A stretch of DNA of 64,000 nucleotides from the NCBI GenBank assembly GCA_028686075.1, contig JAQUCT010000002.1, positions 67,432 through 131,431 on the forward strand, in the 5' to 3' direction. The notes under the pieces are model-generated. The model was given only the letters and a program-made list of their open reading frames with translations. It was not told the origin of the DNA and did no database searches. Position numbers and translations under genes: made by a program. Positions 38,607-49,345 of the stretch are shown piece after piece. Source of the stretch: Bacillota bacterium (GTDB taxonomy: Bacteria > Bacillota > Clostridia > Ch29). Position 1 is the first letter of the stretch. Each line of letters begins with the position of its first letter.

Positions 38607-41600
38607 CTAGCTAACCATATCCTCCAGTTTTACCGAGACCAGTTTAGAAATGCCCTTCTCCTCCATAGTCACCCCGTACAGGTTGTTTGCTATTTCCATG
38701 GTCCCCTTCCTGTGGGTTATTACTACGAACTGTATGTTCGAGGACAGTTTCTTAAGGAAGGTGCCAAATCTCTCCACGTTAGAGTCGTCAAGGGCGGCCT
38801 CAATTTCATCCAGTATACAAAATGGTGACGGCTTCACCGACAGTATGGCAAACAATAGCGCTATCGCGGTCAGTGCCTTTTCACCGCCCGACAAAAGCGA
38901 CAGATGCTGTAATTTTTTGCCCGGCGGCTGTGCTATTATATCAATCCCAGACTCCAGTACATTTTCACTGTCTGCGAGAAGCACCTGGGCCTTACCTCCG
39001 CCGAAAAGCTCCCTAAAGACCCTTCCAAAGCTCTCATTAATCACCGCGAACTGTTCCCCGAACTGCTTTCGCATGGTGTCCAGCATTTCTTTTATTATTC
39101 TTAAAAGGGAATCCCTGGCTCCCTCCAGGTCTTGACGCTGGGTGAGGAGGAAATCAAACCTTTCCTTTACCCTTTGGTACTCGTCAATAGCGTTAAGATT
39201 TATATTGCCAAGGTCCTTTATGTTTGATTTAAGCTCGCCTATCCTGCTGAGGGCATCTTTTTCGCTGTCTATCTCGCATTTATAGTCAAGAGCTTGTATA
39301 CGGGTGACCTCGTAGTCCGCCCACATCCTGTCCTGAAGGCTTTCAATCTCCATATCCACCTTTGTAAGCTGCACCTCGTACCGGTGCAATTTCTTTTCCA
39401 GTTCGGATATCTCACGGTTTATTTCCATACCTAGAGTTTTCTTTTCCTTCATCCTCTGCCGGCACTCAGTCTTAAACTGCCCCAGCCTAACCATTTCACC
39501 GTTATCTTTTTTGTTCTCTTCCGTAAGGGATTCAATCTCCTGCCTCAGGGAGGAAGCAGCACTCTCAAGCTTTAGTATGTTCTTTTTATTTATCTCTATT
39601 TCCTTTTCCCTGTCAATCTTTGAAGCCCGCAGCCTCTGTATCGAAGAAACCGCCCTCCGGTAGCCCGCCTGCACATCCTCTAATCTTTGTCCAATCCTTG
39701 CCGCTTCAACCCTGTGGGCCGTTATCTGCTGCTGTATGTTTTCCCGATCCTGTTTTTTCCCGGAGCTTATTCTTTGAAGATTCTTTATGGTCTCCTGTCT
39801 TTCCCTGTTTTCCGTCTCTTTTTCCTTAATAGTTTCATTTATTCTGTCTATTTCGTTTTGGGTATCGGAATAATCGGTTTCCAGTTCCAGTTTCTCTGTT
39901 TTAAGCTGCTTTATTTTAGTTTCCTTTTCCGAGAACTCCTTCTGTTTTGCCTCGGTCATCTCAGATAGTTTAATTCTCTGCAGTTCAAGGCCGTGGATGG
40001 CCTCCGCGGTATCCTTTAATCTACGTTCCGTATCCTGCTCCTCCCCGTTTAGGTCTTGCAAAGCAGATTCAATCCCTTTTGCCGTTTCCTCCTTATTCTT
40101 AATGGCCTTTTTAAGTAGCCCTATCTCCCTTTTTCGTTGCAAAAGGCCAGCATCTTTGCTGTGGCTGCTGCCTCCAGTCATGGAGCCACCGGTGTTTATT
40201 ACATCCCCGTCTACCGTTACTATTCTGAAAGCATATTTGTAAGCCCTTGCCATCCTTATGCCACTGTCCAGCGAATCCACCACTATCACCCTGCCCAGCA
40301 GGTTTTGTACTATACCCTGCACCTTTGCCGGACACCTCACCAGGGAGGACGCCTTACCCATACACCCTTCCATTTTAAGTGCTCCTTCTTCAACCTTGGA
40401 AAGATGTCTTAGTTTTATGGAACTCACCGGCAAGAAGGTGGCCCGTCCCAGTTTGTTTCGCTTTAAAAACTCTATAGCCATCTTGGCATCCTCTTCGGTA
40501 TTGGTGACAATGCTCTGGAGGCTATAGCCCAAAGCGGTCTCTATGGCCCTTTCCAGGCCCGTTTCCACTTCTATGAGCTTAGCGACGGGGCCTATTATAC
40601 CGTTTGATAGGATTTTATCGCTGCCACAGGCCTTTATAAGGCCCCTTACGCTTCTTGAGTAACCCTCGTATTCCTTCTCCATCTGCTGTAGCAGCACCAG
40701 CTTGGATTTGTCAGAACCCAGAGTACCACTCAGCTTTTTTTGTTCTCGTTCCAACCCTTCGCGCTTTACCGCAAGGCTGCTTATTTTTTGTTCCATCATT
40801 CCCCTTCGTCTTGTTATTTCTATAATGTCTCTGGCTATGGTATCCAGTCTGCCCTTTAGCTCCAACCTTTCGTCCCTCAGTTCTTCCATCCTGGTGCTAG
40901 TATTGTTCATTTCCTCCAGCAGTTGTTCCTTGCGCTTGTATATGGTCTCGTTAAGGGTCCTTAGGCTGTTAACTCTGCTGTTTTGCTCGGATATCAGATT
41001 TAAGTTCTCTATTATCTCGGCTTTTATCTCCTCGGCCCTTTCTTCTTCCTCCCCCACCTGAGCCCCTATACGGTCAAGGTTGGCCTGGAAGGATTCCATT
41101 ATTTCCTTTTTATCCTCCAGCTTATTTTTTAGGTCCTGCATCTCACTTTCCCTTGTTCGCTTTTCATCCTCTATTATAGCAATGTCCTGCTCTATCCTTA
41201 TGAGTTCTTTTGCATGCATTTTTATGCTTTCGTTCTCACCCTGAACCCTCTGTTTTAATACCTTTATTTCTCCCTCTTTCTTTTCCGTCAGGTTGAGGTT
41301 CTTAAACACCTTGTCCTGGATTTCATTAAGCTGCTCCTCCACCTGCATAGCCCTTAATTCAAGGGCGGACGTTTCCGCTTCAAAACGGTTGAGAGTGCCT
41401 GTTTTATCGTTTATAGTCCTTTGGAGTTCTTTGGACCTGTCCTCAATCCCATTCTTTTGCCTGTTCAGTCCTTCAATGTTTCTTACAAACATACTGAGTT
41501 CAAGGTGCTTAAGTTCGTCACGCATTTCCATATAGGACTTTGCCACCCTGCTCTGCTCAGCAAGGGGACCTATCTGCCTTTGCAGTTCCTCAATAATATC

Positions 41601-42176
41601 CCCCAATCTTAAGAGGTTCTCCTTAGTTCTTTTAAGCTTTCTTTCGGCTTCTTCCTTTCTGGTTTTGTATTTTACTATTCCCGCTGCCTCCTCGAAAACC
41701 TTGCGCCGGTCCTCAGCCTTTGAACTGAGTATTTCGTCTATTCTTCCCTGGCCTATTATCGAATAGCCCTCCTTACCTATACCGGTATCCATAAACAACT
41801 CGCTTATATCCCTTAACCTGCACCCGGTCCTGTTTAGGTAATACTCGCTCTCCCCTGACCTGTACACCCTTCTTGTTACCATAATCTCTGAATACTCAAT
41901 GGGCAAAAAACCATCACTGTTGTCAAGGGTGACTGAAACTTCCGCAAACCCCAGCGCTTTCCTGCTGTCGGTTCCAGAAAAGATGACGTCCTCCATCCTA
42001 CTGCCCCTCAATGCCTTTATGCTTTGCTCACCTAAGACCCATCTCACACCGTCGGCAATATTGCTTTTTCCGCTACCATTGGGCCCGACAATGGCAGCAA
42101 TGCCGCTGTCAAACTGCAGATTTATTTTATCGGCAAAGGACTTGAAACCTTTTATTTCTATATTTTTAAGATACAT
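38607..42176 (-). CDS. smc: Chromosome segregation protein SMC
   Basis: MYLKNIEIKGFKSFADKINLQFDSGIAAIVGPNGSGKSNIADGVRWVLGEQS; C-terminal LSGGEKALTAIALLFAIL; start refined. Confidence 0.98.
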   Translation of the reverse strand: MYLKNIEIKGFKSFADKINLQFDSGIAAIVGPNGSGKSNIADGVRWVLGEQSIKALRGSRMEDVIFSGTDSRKALGFAEVSVTLDNSDGFLPIEYSEIMVTRRVYRSGESEYYLNRTGCRLRDISELFMDTGIGKEGYSIIGQGRIDEILSSKAEDRRKVFEEAAGIVKYKTRKEEAERKLKRTKENLLRLGDIIEELQRQIGPLAEQSRVAKSYMEMRDELKHLELSMFVRNIEGLNRQKNGIEDRSKELQRTINDKTGTLNRFEAETSALELRAMQVEEQLNEIQDKVFKNLNLTEKKEGEIKVLKQRVQGENESIKMHAKELIRIEQDIAIIEDEKRTRESEMQDLKNKLEDKKEIMESFQANLDRIGAQVGEEEERAEEIKAEIIENLNLISEQNSRVNSLRTLNETIYKRKEQLLEEMNNTSTRMEELRDERLELKGRLDTIARDIIEITRRRGMMEQKISSLAVKREGLEREQKKLSGTLGSDKSKLVLLQQMEKEYEGYSRSVRGLIKACGSDKILSNGIIGPVAKLIEVETGLERAIETALGYSLQSIVTNTEEDAKMAIEFLKRNKLGRATFLPVSSIKLRHLSKVEEGALKMEGCMGKASSLVRCPAKVQGIVQNLLGRVIVVDSLDSGIRMARAYKYAFRIVTVDGDVINTGGSMTGGSSHSKDAGLLQRKREIGLLKKAIKNKEETAKGIESALQDLNGEEQDTERRLKDTAEAIHGLELQRIKLSEMTEAKQKEFSEKETKIKQLKTEKLELETDYSDTQNEIDRINETIKEKETENRERQETIKNLQRISSGKKQDRENIQQQITAHRVEAARIGQRLEDVQAGYRRAVSSIQRLRASKIDREKEIEINKKNILKLESAASSLRQEIESLTEENKKDNGEMVRLGQFKTECRQRMKEKKTLGMEINREISELEKKLHRYEVQLTKVDMEIESLQDRMWADYEVTRIQALDYKCEIDSEKDALSRIGELKSNIKDLGNINLNAIDEYQRVKERFDFLLTQRQDLEGARDSLLRIIKEMLDTMRKQFGEQFAVINESFGRVFRELFGGGKAQVLLADSENVLESGIDIIAQPPGKKLQHLSLLSGGEKALTAIALLFAILSVKPSPFCILDEIEAALDDSNVERFGTFLKKLSSNIQFVVITHRKGTMEIANNLYGVTMEEKGISKLVSVKLEDMVS

Positions 42177-42204
42177 AAAAAATACCTCCGGCCTGTATGC
42201 TGTG

Positions 42205-43281
42205 TCAGTCAATACCTTTTTCCAAAACGCGGCGGTAATCCACCTCGGACAGGCTGTCACCGCTTATAAAACGTAATACGGTTTCTCCCAGGGACCCGTT
42301 CCCGGATACCTTAATATCCAACCCGGGATACGTTTCCTTCAAGGTTTTGATGCTTTCCTTACCTATTCCTTTAAGCGTGGACATCGCCCGTGGGTTTACC
42401 TCAATAACCAGCCCAGCCCCTAAACTTAAGCCCCTTTGGTCTATCACCTTTCCGATAACCTTTAAAACCAGCCTTGAATCCACCAACTGCCGGAAGGATG
42501 GATGAAAGGGCCCCGCCACTACCTCACCACCCTCGTTTATAAGGTCGGTGGGCTGTAGCCCCATCCTTATCACCTTTATCCTTTCCCTTGCAAACATTTG
42601 CGCCAGTATAACACAAGTTTCCACCGCCTCCTTAAGCGGAAGGGGCCTGTACGTGCCCTCTTTGAACATGTCTTCAAGGGCGGTGCCCTTTATTACCAGT
42701 GCCGGGTAAATCCTCACGAAGTCCGGTCCCAGATCGCAGACCCGCGCAGCGGTATAAACCTCTGACTCCCGGTCGGAACCGGGCAGTCCGACCATCATCT
42801 GCAGGCCCAATTCAAACCCGTACCCGCGTATAAGCCCTGAGGCATATACCACGTCCTCCGCGGTATGTCCCCTTTGGCTTAAGTCCAGCACCCGGTCGTT
42901 CATGGATTGGACACCGAGTTCTACGGTGTCCACCCCATGCCTTTTGATATTTTCCATTATATCCTTGTTTATATAATCCGGCCGCGTTGAAAGCCTTATT
43001 TCGTCAATGAGGCCCTTCTCCTTTGCGGCGTGTGCCTGCTGAAGGAACGCATTTTGAAGCGGAAGAGGTATTCCGGTAAAACTGCCTCCGAAAAATGCAA
43101 CCTCTATCCTCCCGACATCCTTAGGGAAAGTAGCCCTGTATTCCAGCACGGTGGGAAGTATCTCCTCCGGCAAAATAGAGCGTTCCCTGCCGGTAATCTT
43201 GTTCTGGCTGCAGAACACACAGTCGTGGGGGCAGCCTATATGGGGTATAAAAAAGGGTATTATGTAACGGTCTTTGGCCAT
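42205..43281 (-). CDS. Elp3-like radical SAM protein (no acetyltransferase domain seen)
   Basis: IPFFIPHIGCPHDCVFCSQNKITGR (CxxxCxxC); VAFFGGSFTGIP; VELGVQSM; between rnc and smc. Confidence 0.9.
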   Translation of the reverse strand: MAKDRYIIPFFIPHIGCPHDCVFCSQNKITGRERSILPEEILPTVLEYRATFPKDVGRIEVAFFGGSFTGIPLPLQNAFLQQAHAAKEKGLIDEIRLSTRPDYINKDIMENIKRHGVDTVELGVQSMNDRVLDLSQRGHTAEDVVYASGLIRGYGFELGLQMMVGLPGSDRESEVYTAARVCDLGPDFVRIYPALVIKGTALEDMFKEGTYRPLPLKEAVETCVILAQMFARERIKVIRMGLQPTDLINEGGEVVAGPFHPSFRQLVDSRLVLKVIGKVIDQRGLSLGAGLVIEVNPRAMSTLKGIGKESIKTLKETYPGLDIKVSGNGSLGETVLRFISGDSLSEVDYRRVLEKGID

Positions 43282-43282
43282 T

Positions 43283-44011
43283 CTAGCGTTCCAGCCTTTC
43301 CAGGGCTTTTTTTGCTGCCATCTGTTCCGCTTCCTTTTTGCTCTTTCCGGTGCCTTCTCCATAGTCCTCGCTACCTATACAGACCCTTACACGGAAGGTC
43401 TTATCATGTTCCGGCCCCTGCTCGGATACAAGCCGGTACCGGATATAGAGGCCCTCTTGCGCCTGGACCTTCTCCTGGAGCGCCGTCTTGAAGTCTGCGC
43501 CAAAGTCCCCGTCAGCCATCTGCGAAATCCTCTCTTTTATATATCGGATAACAAAGGTTCTAGCCGCAGGGTATCCGCCGTCTAAGTATATGGAACCCAC
43601 CACCGCTTCAAAGGCGTCCGCCAGAATGGATTCCTTTTCCCTGCCTCCGCTTGTTTCCTCTCCTTTTCCCATAAGCAAAAATTCGCCCAGCCCCAGCCTG
43701 GCTGAGTAAGGCCCCAGGGCCTGTCCCTTGACCAGGGAAGCCCTCAGCTTGGTAAGGGTCCCTTCCGGGTGGACCCGGAACCGACTGTACAAAAACTCAC
43801 TGGTAGCCATTTGCAGCACGGCATCGCCCAGGAATTCAAGTCTTTCATTGTACTTATCTCTTGACAAACCCTTTTCGTTGGCATAGGAACTATGGGTTAA
43901 GGCAGTGTTTAATAAGCCTATATCCCCAAACCTGTATCCTAGCCTATCCTGCAGCTTTTCAAGCTGCTCGTACTTTGTTTTATCTATATTCAAAACCAGC
44001 ATCCTTTCCAA
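43283..44011 (-). CDS. rnc: Ribonuclease III
   Basis: NERLEFLGDAVLQMATSEFLY; C-terminal dsRBD. Confidence 0.97.
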   Translation of the reverse strand: MERMLVLNIDKTKYEQLEKLQDRLGYRFGDIGLLNTALTHSSYANEKGLSRDKYNERLEFLGDAVLQMATSEFLYSRFRVHPEGTLTKLRASLVKGQALGPYSARLGLGEFLLMGKGEETSGGREKESILADAFEAVVGSIYLDGGYPAARTFVIRYIKERISQMADGDFGADFKTALQEKVQAQEGLYIRYRLVSEQGPEHDKTFRVRVCIGSEDYGEGTGKSKKEAEQMAAKKALERLER

Positions 44012-44065
44012 ATCGATTACTGCAATATATTATATCATACTTTTTGCCTTGAAAACTGTAGGACC

Positions 44066-45307
44066 CTACCCCTCAAACCTTTTTAAGCAAATGCTCGCAT
44101 TCTGTCCGCCAAAACCCAGCGAATTGGATATGACGTAATTCAAAGAGCGTTTCTCCCCCTTGTTGGGCGTATAATTAAGGTCACAGTCCGGGTCCGGTGT
44201 CTGGTAGTTTATCGTGGGCGGGACAAATCCCTCATGGATTGCCAGCACCGACGCAATTGCCTCGACTCCTCCCGCCGCCCCCAAAAGGTGTCCTATTACC
44301 GACTTTGTGGAACTTATCGCCAGTTTATTGGCGTGTTTTCCGAACACCTGCTTTATTGCCTCGGTCTCAAACCTGTCATTGTACTCGGTGGAAGTCCCAT
44401 GGGCGTTAATATAGTCAATTTCATCCGGCGTTATCCCCGCATCGGCCAGGACTCTTTCCATGGCAGCCGCGGCCCCGGCACCACCCGGTGCGGGAGCGGT
44501 TATATGATGGGCGTCGGCGGTCATTGCGTATCCCACAACCTCCGCATAAATTCTGGCCCCTCTTTTAATCGCGTGCCCCAATTCCTCCAGAATCAGTATG
44601 CCTGACCCTTCTCCCAGTACAAAACCGTCCCTATCTTTGTCAAAGGGCCTGCTGGCACCCCTGGGGTCATTATTTCTGGTTGACAGGGCCCTCATGGAAC
44701 AAAACCCCGCCACCGCTATGGGTGTGACAGCGGCCTCAGTACCACCGGTAATAATCATATCCGCATCTCCCCGCTGGATAATCCTCAAAGCGTCTCCTAT
44801 GGCGTTCGTCCCCGAAGCGCAGGCGGTAACAACGGTCTGGTTGGGGCCCTTTGCCCCGAACACTATAGCCACTTGACCCGCAGCCATGTTGGAAATCATC
44901 ATTGGTATGAAAAAGGGGCTTACCCTTGAAGGGCCCTTTTCCAGAATGACCCTGAACTGGTTTTCCAGAGTCTCTATACCCCCAATCCCCGAACCCAGTA
45001 TTATTCCCAATCTGTCCCTATCCACCCGGTCCAGATTCACCGAGCCATCCTCCATCGCCATCCTGGCGGCAGCAACGGCATACTGGGCAAAGGTATCCAT
45101 ACGCCTTGCTTCCTTTTTATCCATAAAATCGCCGGGTACAAAGTCCTTAACCTCGGCAGCAATTGTACAGTCAAACCCTTCGGCATCAAACTTCGATATG
45201 GTACCTATACCGGATACCCCTTCAGCAAGGGCAGACCAGAGCCTGTCCTTGCCCAGTCCAACGGGAGTTACCGCCCCTAAACCGGTAACCACTACTCTTT
45301 TCTCCAA
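44066..45307 (-). CDS. fabF: Beta-ketoacyl-ACP synthase II
   Basis: [49 protein letters not shown]. Confidence 0.97.
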   Translation of the reverse strand: MEKRVVVTGLGAVTPVGLGKDRLWSALAEGVSGIGTISKFDAEGFDCTIAAEVKDFVPGDFMDKKEARRMDTFAQYAVAAARMAMEDGSVNLDRVDRDRLGIILGSGIGGIETLENQFRVILEKGPSRVSPFFIPMMISNMAAGQVAIVFGAKGPNQTVVTACASGTNAIGDALRIIQRGDADMIITGGTEAAVTPIAVAGFCSMRALSTRNNDPRGASRPFDKDRDGFVLGEGSGILILEELGHAIKRGARIYAEVVGYAMTADAHHITAPAPGGAGAAAAMERVLADAGITPDEIDYINAHGTSTEYNDRFETEAIKQVFGKHANKLAISSTKSVIGHLLGAAGGVEAIASVLAIHEGFVPPTINYQTPDPDCDLNYTPNKGEKRSLNYVISNSLGFGGQNASICLKRFEG

Positions 45308-45380
45308 TCCGGTGACCTCCTATCCTTTGTTTTTTGTTCTATACAAACAGACTACTATTGTCTGCAGTTTACTCAAGAAA

Positions 45381-45400
45381 GTCCCGATTTCAATCGGGAC
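45381..45400 (-). repeat. Short hairpin between fabF and acpP
   Basis: GTCCCGATT-tc-AATCGGGAC inverted repeat. Confidence 0.7.
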
Positions 45401-45407
45401 CTTCGGC

Positions 45408-45653
45408 CTAGCTATTTACTTTTATGTATTCTACAGCATCCCCGACAGTACTGATTTTTTCTGCGTCCTCATCCGGGATCTCCAAATCGAATTCTTCTTC
45501 CAAAGCCATTATCAGCTCTACCAGGTCCAGGGAATCCGCCCCCAAATCTTCTAAAAAGCGGGCATCGCTAACTATATCCTCTTCGTCTACGCCTAACTGG
45601 TCTGCTATTATCTCCCTAACCTTATCAAGTATCATCTTGTCACCTCCTTCCAA
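45408..45653 (-). CDS. acpP: Acyl carrier protein
   Basis: [33 protein letters not shown]. Confidence 0.98.
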   Translation of the reverse strand: MEGGDKMILDKVREIIADQLGVDEEDIVSDARFLEDLGADSLDLVELIMALEEEFDLEIPDEDAEKISTVGDAVEYIKVNS

Positions 45654-45683
45654 GGTCTTGTTATAAAATATATATTAAATATA

Positions 45684-46430
45684 TTACATAACAATTCCAC
45701 CGTCAACGCCAATTATTTGTCCGGTAATGTACGAGGCAAGGTTGCTGCAAAGGAAAGCAACAAGCCATGCAACGTCCTCCGGTGTGCCCGGTCTGCCCAG
45801 AACCACCCTCTTTGTCATCTCTTCCCTTTGATCCACGGATAGTTTCATTGTCATATCGGTCTTAATGTAGCCCGGGGCAATGGCATTTACCGTAATACTT
45901 CTGCTTCCCAGTTCCTTGGCCACCGCCTTCGTAAAGCCGATAACTCCCGCCTTTGAGGCACAATAGTTTGCCTGGCCGGCGTTGCCGTATATTCCCACCA
46001 CCGACGATATATTCACTATCCTTCCCCATCTTTGTTTAATCATAACCCGAGATGCAGCCCTGGTACAATTGAATACCCCTGTCAGGTTCGTTCGAATCAC
46101 CTTGTCCCAATCCTCATCCTTCATCCTTAATAGCAGTCCGTCCCTGGTTATGCCGGCGCAGTTTACGAGTATATCCACGGTACCAAACCGTTTTCCGGCA
46201 GCTTCTATAAGCTCTTTGGCCTTATCTGCGTCGGTAACGTCTGCGGCAATTGTTACCGCGTTTCCTCCGGACCCGGTTATTTGTGCCACCGTTTCTTCCG
46301 CCGCCTTGGAGTTGCTTGTGTAGTTCACCGCAACGCTTGCCCCAAGCCCTGCCAGCGTTACGGCAATAACCCGGCCTATGCCCCGTGAACCGCCGGTAAC
46401 CACGGCAATTTTCCCGTTTAACTTAAGCAT
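45684..46430 (-). CDS. fabG: 3-oxoacyl-ACP reductase
   Basis: KIAVVTGGSRGIGRVIA; YCASKAGVIGFTKAVAKE. Confidence 0.97.
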   Translation of the reverse strand: MLKLNGKIAVVTGGSRGIGRVIAVTLAGLGASVAVNYTSNSKAAEETVAQITGSGGNAVTIAADVTDADKAKELIEAAGKRFGTVDILVNCAGITRDGLLLRMKDEDWDKVIRTNLTGVFNCTRAASRVMIKQRWGRIVNISSVVGIYGNAGQANYCASKAGVIGFTKAVAKELGSRSITVNAIAPGYIKTDMTMKLSVDQREEMTKRVVLGRPGTPEDVAWLVAFLCSNLASYITGQIIGVDGGIVM

Positions 46431-47368
46431 TTTATCCCCTCCAGTACTTTGAGGGCCATTTCTAGCGTTTCCATGTTTTCAATGTTCATGATTGTTGCCC
46501 CCTTGTCTATCTTCTTAACAAAGCCCGACAGCGTCTTTCCCGGGCCAATTTCCACAAATGTGTCCGCACCCAGGGAAAGCATCCTTATTACGCTCTCTTC
46601 CCACAGCACCGGGCTGCTTACCTGTTTTATAAGGTTTTGCTTTATGTATTCGCTGCGGGTCTCCTCCATAGCGGTAACGTTTGCAATCACCGGGAAAGAG
46701 GTACCCCTTATATTCATTTTGTCAAGTTCTCTCCCCAGTTTGTCCTCCACCGGCCTTAAAAGGCTGCAATGGAATGGTGCACTGACCGGCAGTATTACAG
46801 CCCTTCTTGCTCCCATCTCTTTGGCTATTTCTACCGCCCCCGCCACCGCCCCCCTTTCTCCCGATATGGCGGTCTGGCAAGAGCAATTGTAGTTGGCCGG
46901 CTCCACCACCCCCAGGTGGGAAGCCCTGCGGCAGCACTCCTCTACGCTTTCCTTGTCAAGGCCAATTATTGCCGCCATGGTGCCTGTGTTTATCGGAACG
47001 GCACTTTGCATATACTTTCCCCTCTTTTGTACCAATGCTACCGCATCCTCAAAGTCCATCGAGTCTGCTGCAACCAGGGCGGAATACTCGCCTAGGCTTA
47101 AACCCGCCGCCATATCCGGCTTTATACCGTGTTTTTTAAGCTGCCTCAGTATGGCAGTGCTTATCGTCAATATGGCCGGCTGGGTAATCTCTGTCTCGGA
47201 CAGTCTTTCCTCCGGCCCCTCGAATATTATCCTTTTTAGTCCGAAACCCAGCACCCGGTCCGCACTGTCAAAGACCTCTTTCGCCTCAGGTAAGTTTTGG
47301 CAAAGGTATTTGCCCATACCTATATATTGTGCTCCCTGTCCTGGAAAAATAAATGCGACTTTGCCCAT
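46418..47368 (-). CDS. fabD: ACP S-malonyltransferase
   Basis: VAFIFPGQGAQYIGMGK; AAGLSLGEYSALVAA; SAPFHCSLL. Confidence 0.97.
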   Translation of the reverse strand: MGKVAFIFPGQGAQYIGMGKYLCQNLPEAKEVFDSADRVLGFGLKRIIFEGPEERLSETEITQPAILTISTAILRQLKKHGIKPDMAAGLSLGEYSALVAADSMDFEDAVALVQKRGKYMQSAVPINTGTMAAIIGLDKESVEECCRRASHLGVVEPANYNCSCQTAISGERGAVAGAVEIAKEMGARRAVILPVSAPFHCSLLRPVEDKLGRELDKMNIRGTSFPVIANVTAMEETRSEYIKQNLIKQVSSPVLWEESVIRMLSLGADTFVEIGPGKTLSGFVKKIDKGATIMNIENMETLEMALKVLEGIKCLS

Positions 47369-47370
47369 AG

Positions 47371-48318
47371 CTATCTCCCCAAAACCTTTCCTGTATTTTT
47401 TAGCACATCCACTGCCTCATAAATAATTCCCTTTATTATTGCATCAACCGGTTTTATATCGTTTATAAGTCCAGCAATCTGACCGGTCATGACTGAACCG
47501 GTCTTTGTGTTTCCTTCTACCACTGCTTCCCGCAGTTTCCCGACTCCGAGCCTTTCCAGTTCCTCCGCCGGGGTACCCGCCCTTTCCAGCTTTTCAAAAT
47601 CCCGGGTAAGTTTATTCTTTAGACACCTGACCGGGTGGCCGGTACTCCTGCCGGATATAACCGCATCCCTGTCCCCGGCCTTTAAAAGCGCGTCCTTGTA
47701 GCTTTGGTGGACAGTGCATTCCTTGGAGCAGACAAACCGGGTACCCATCTGAACACCCTCAGCGCCCAGCGCAAGGCCCGCCACCAGTCCTCGTCCGTCG
47801 GCTATGCCGCCGGCAGCTATTACAGGAATGTCCACCGCGTCCGCAATCTGCGGTATAAGACACATGGTTGTGACCTCTCCCACATGCCCCCCCGCCTCGG
47901 TACCCTCGGCTATAAGGGCATCGGCACCCATTGACTGCATGCGTCTTGCAAGGGCTACGCTTGGAACAACCGGGATAACCTTGGCCCCCGAATCCTTCAA
48001 TTCGTCAATGTATTTACCGGGGTTTCCGGCACCGGTGGTTACCACCTTTACCCCGTGCCTTATTATTACCTCCATCACCTGATCCACAAAGGGAGACAGC
48101 AGCATTACGTTTACTCCGAAGGGTCTGCCGGTAAGTTCCATAACCTTTACTATTTCCTTTTCTACAACTTCCCCGGGGGCGTTGCCTGCACCTATTATCC
48201 CAAGCCCTCCCGCCCTGGATACTGCCGCCGCCAATTCGGCGGTGGCCACCCAGGCCATACCACCCTGGAGAATAGGATACTTAATACCCAATATTTCACA
48301 TACCCTAGTATGCATCAT
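47371..48318 (-). CDS. fabK: Enoyl-ACP reductase II (FMN-dependent)
   Basis: CEILGIKYPILQGGMAWVATAELAAAVSRAGGLGIIGAGN; EGTEAGGHVG; PVIAAGGIADGRG. Confidence 0.94.
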   Translation of the reverse strand: MMHTRVCEILGIKYPILQGGMAWVATAELAAAVSRAGGLGIIGAGNAPGEVVEKEIVKVMELTGRPFGVNVMLLSPFVDQVMEVIIRHGVKVVTTGAGNPGKYIDELKDSGAKVIPVVPSVALARRMQSMGADALIAEGTEAGGHVGEVTTMCLIPQIADAVDIPVIAAGGIADGRGLVAGLALGAEGVQMGTRFVCSKECTVHQSYKDALLKAGDRDAVISGRSTGHPVRCLKNKLTRDFEKLERAGTPAEELERLGVGKLREAVVEGNTKTGSVMTGQIAGLINDIKPVDAIIKGIIYEAVDVLKNTGKVLGR

Positions 48319-48346
48319 TTCCACCACTCCCATTCCAATATTAACG

Positions 48347-49345
48347 CTACCTGCTCCAGTTTATTACACAGGACCCCCAGGTCAGCCCTGCTCCAAAGCC
48401 CACCAGCACCACATTGTCACCTTTTTTAATTAGTCCCTGCTCAAGTGCCTCGTCCAGTGCCACCGGTATGGAGGCTGAAGACATGTTGCCGTATCTAGTA
48501 AGATTCATGAATATTCTTTCGTTGCCTATTTTCAGCCTTTTGGCGGCGGATTCCACTATCCTTTTGTTTGCCTGGTGGGGCACTATAAAGTCTATATCCT
48601 CCAACGTTAGCCCTGCCTTTTCCACAACCTTAAGCGTAGCCGCCGGCATTACACCCACCGCGAATTTATAAACCTCACCGCCGTCCATATGTATGAAGTG
48701 TTTGCCGCCTTTTACCGTCTCGATGCTCGCCGGCATCCTGGAGCCCCCGGCGGGCAGCGTTAGAAATTTACCCTTCCAGCCTTCGGCACCCAATAGGGAT
48801 GCCAGAATCCCCTCGCCGCATTCTACCTCCCGAAGTATGGCGGCTCCGGCACCGTCGCCGAACAGAACGCAGGTATTCCTGTCCTCCCAGTTACATATCT
48901 TCGTAAGAGTCTCTGACCCTATCACCAGTACGGTCTTGGCGTCTCCGGTGGATATAAATTTTTCCCCTATAGAAAGGCCGTATATAAAGCCGGTGCATGC
49001 AGCCTGTACGTCAAAGGCGAAAGCTTTCTCCGCATCTAGATTGGACTGTACTATACAGGCAGTGGACGGAAAAGCCATGTCCGGCGTTGCCGTTGCCACA
49101 ATTATTGCATCAATCTCACCGGCAGTAACCCCGGCGTTCTTCATTGCCTTCAAGGCGGCTGCGGTGGCCAGGTCGGAAGTCGCGGTATCCGCATCGCTTA
49201 TTCTGCGCTCCGAGATGCCGGTTCGGGTTCTTATCCACTCGTCGCTTGTATCCACAATTCTTTCCAGGTCATAGTTTGTTAGTACTCTTTCGGGCAGGTA
49301 TCTGCCCGTTCCTATTATGCCAACGGACTTGACAGTTCTACTCAT
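48347..49345 (-). CDS. fabH: Beta-ketoacyl-ACP synthase III
   Basis: [39 protein letters not shown]. Confidence 0.97.
   Translation of the reverse strand: MSRTVKSVGIIGTGRYLPERVLTNYDLERIVDTSDEWIRTRTGISERRISDADTATSDLATAAALKAMKNAGVTAGEIDAIIVATATPDMAFPSTACIVQSNLDAEKAFAFDVQAACTGFIYGLSIGEKFISTGDAKTVLVIGSETLTKICNWEDRNTCVLFGDGAGAAILREVECGEGILASLLGAEGWKGKFLTLPAGGSRMPASIETVKGGKHFIHMDGGEVYKFAVGVMPAATLKVVEKAGLTLEDIDFIVPHQANKRIVESAAKRLKIGNERIFMNLTRYGNMSSASIPVALDEALEQGLIKKGDNVVLVGFGAGLTWGSCVINWSR

Noticed and set aside
46807-47139. Proline-rich plus-strand ORF that looks like an unusual Pro/Cys protein
   Set aside because: Antisense to fabD; composition is the complement of a Gly/Ala-rich coding frame.
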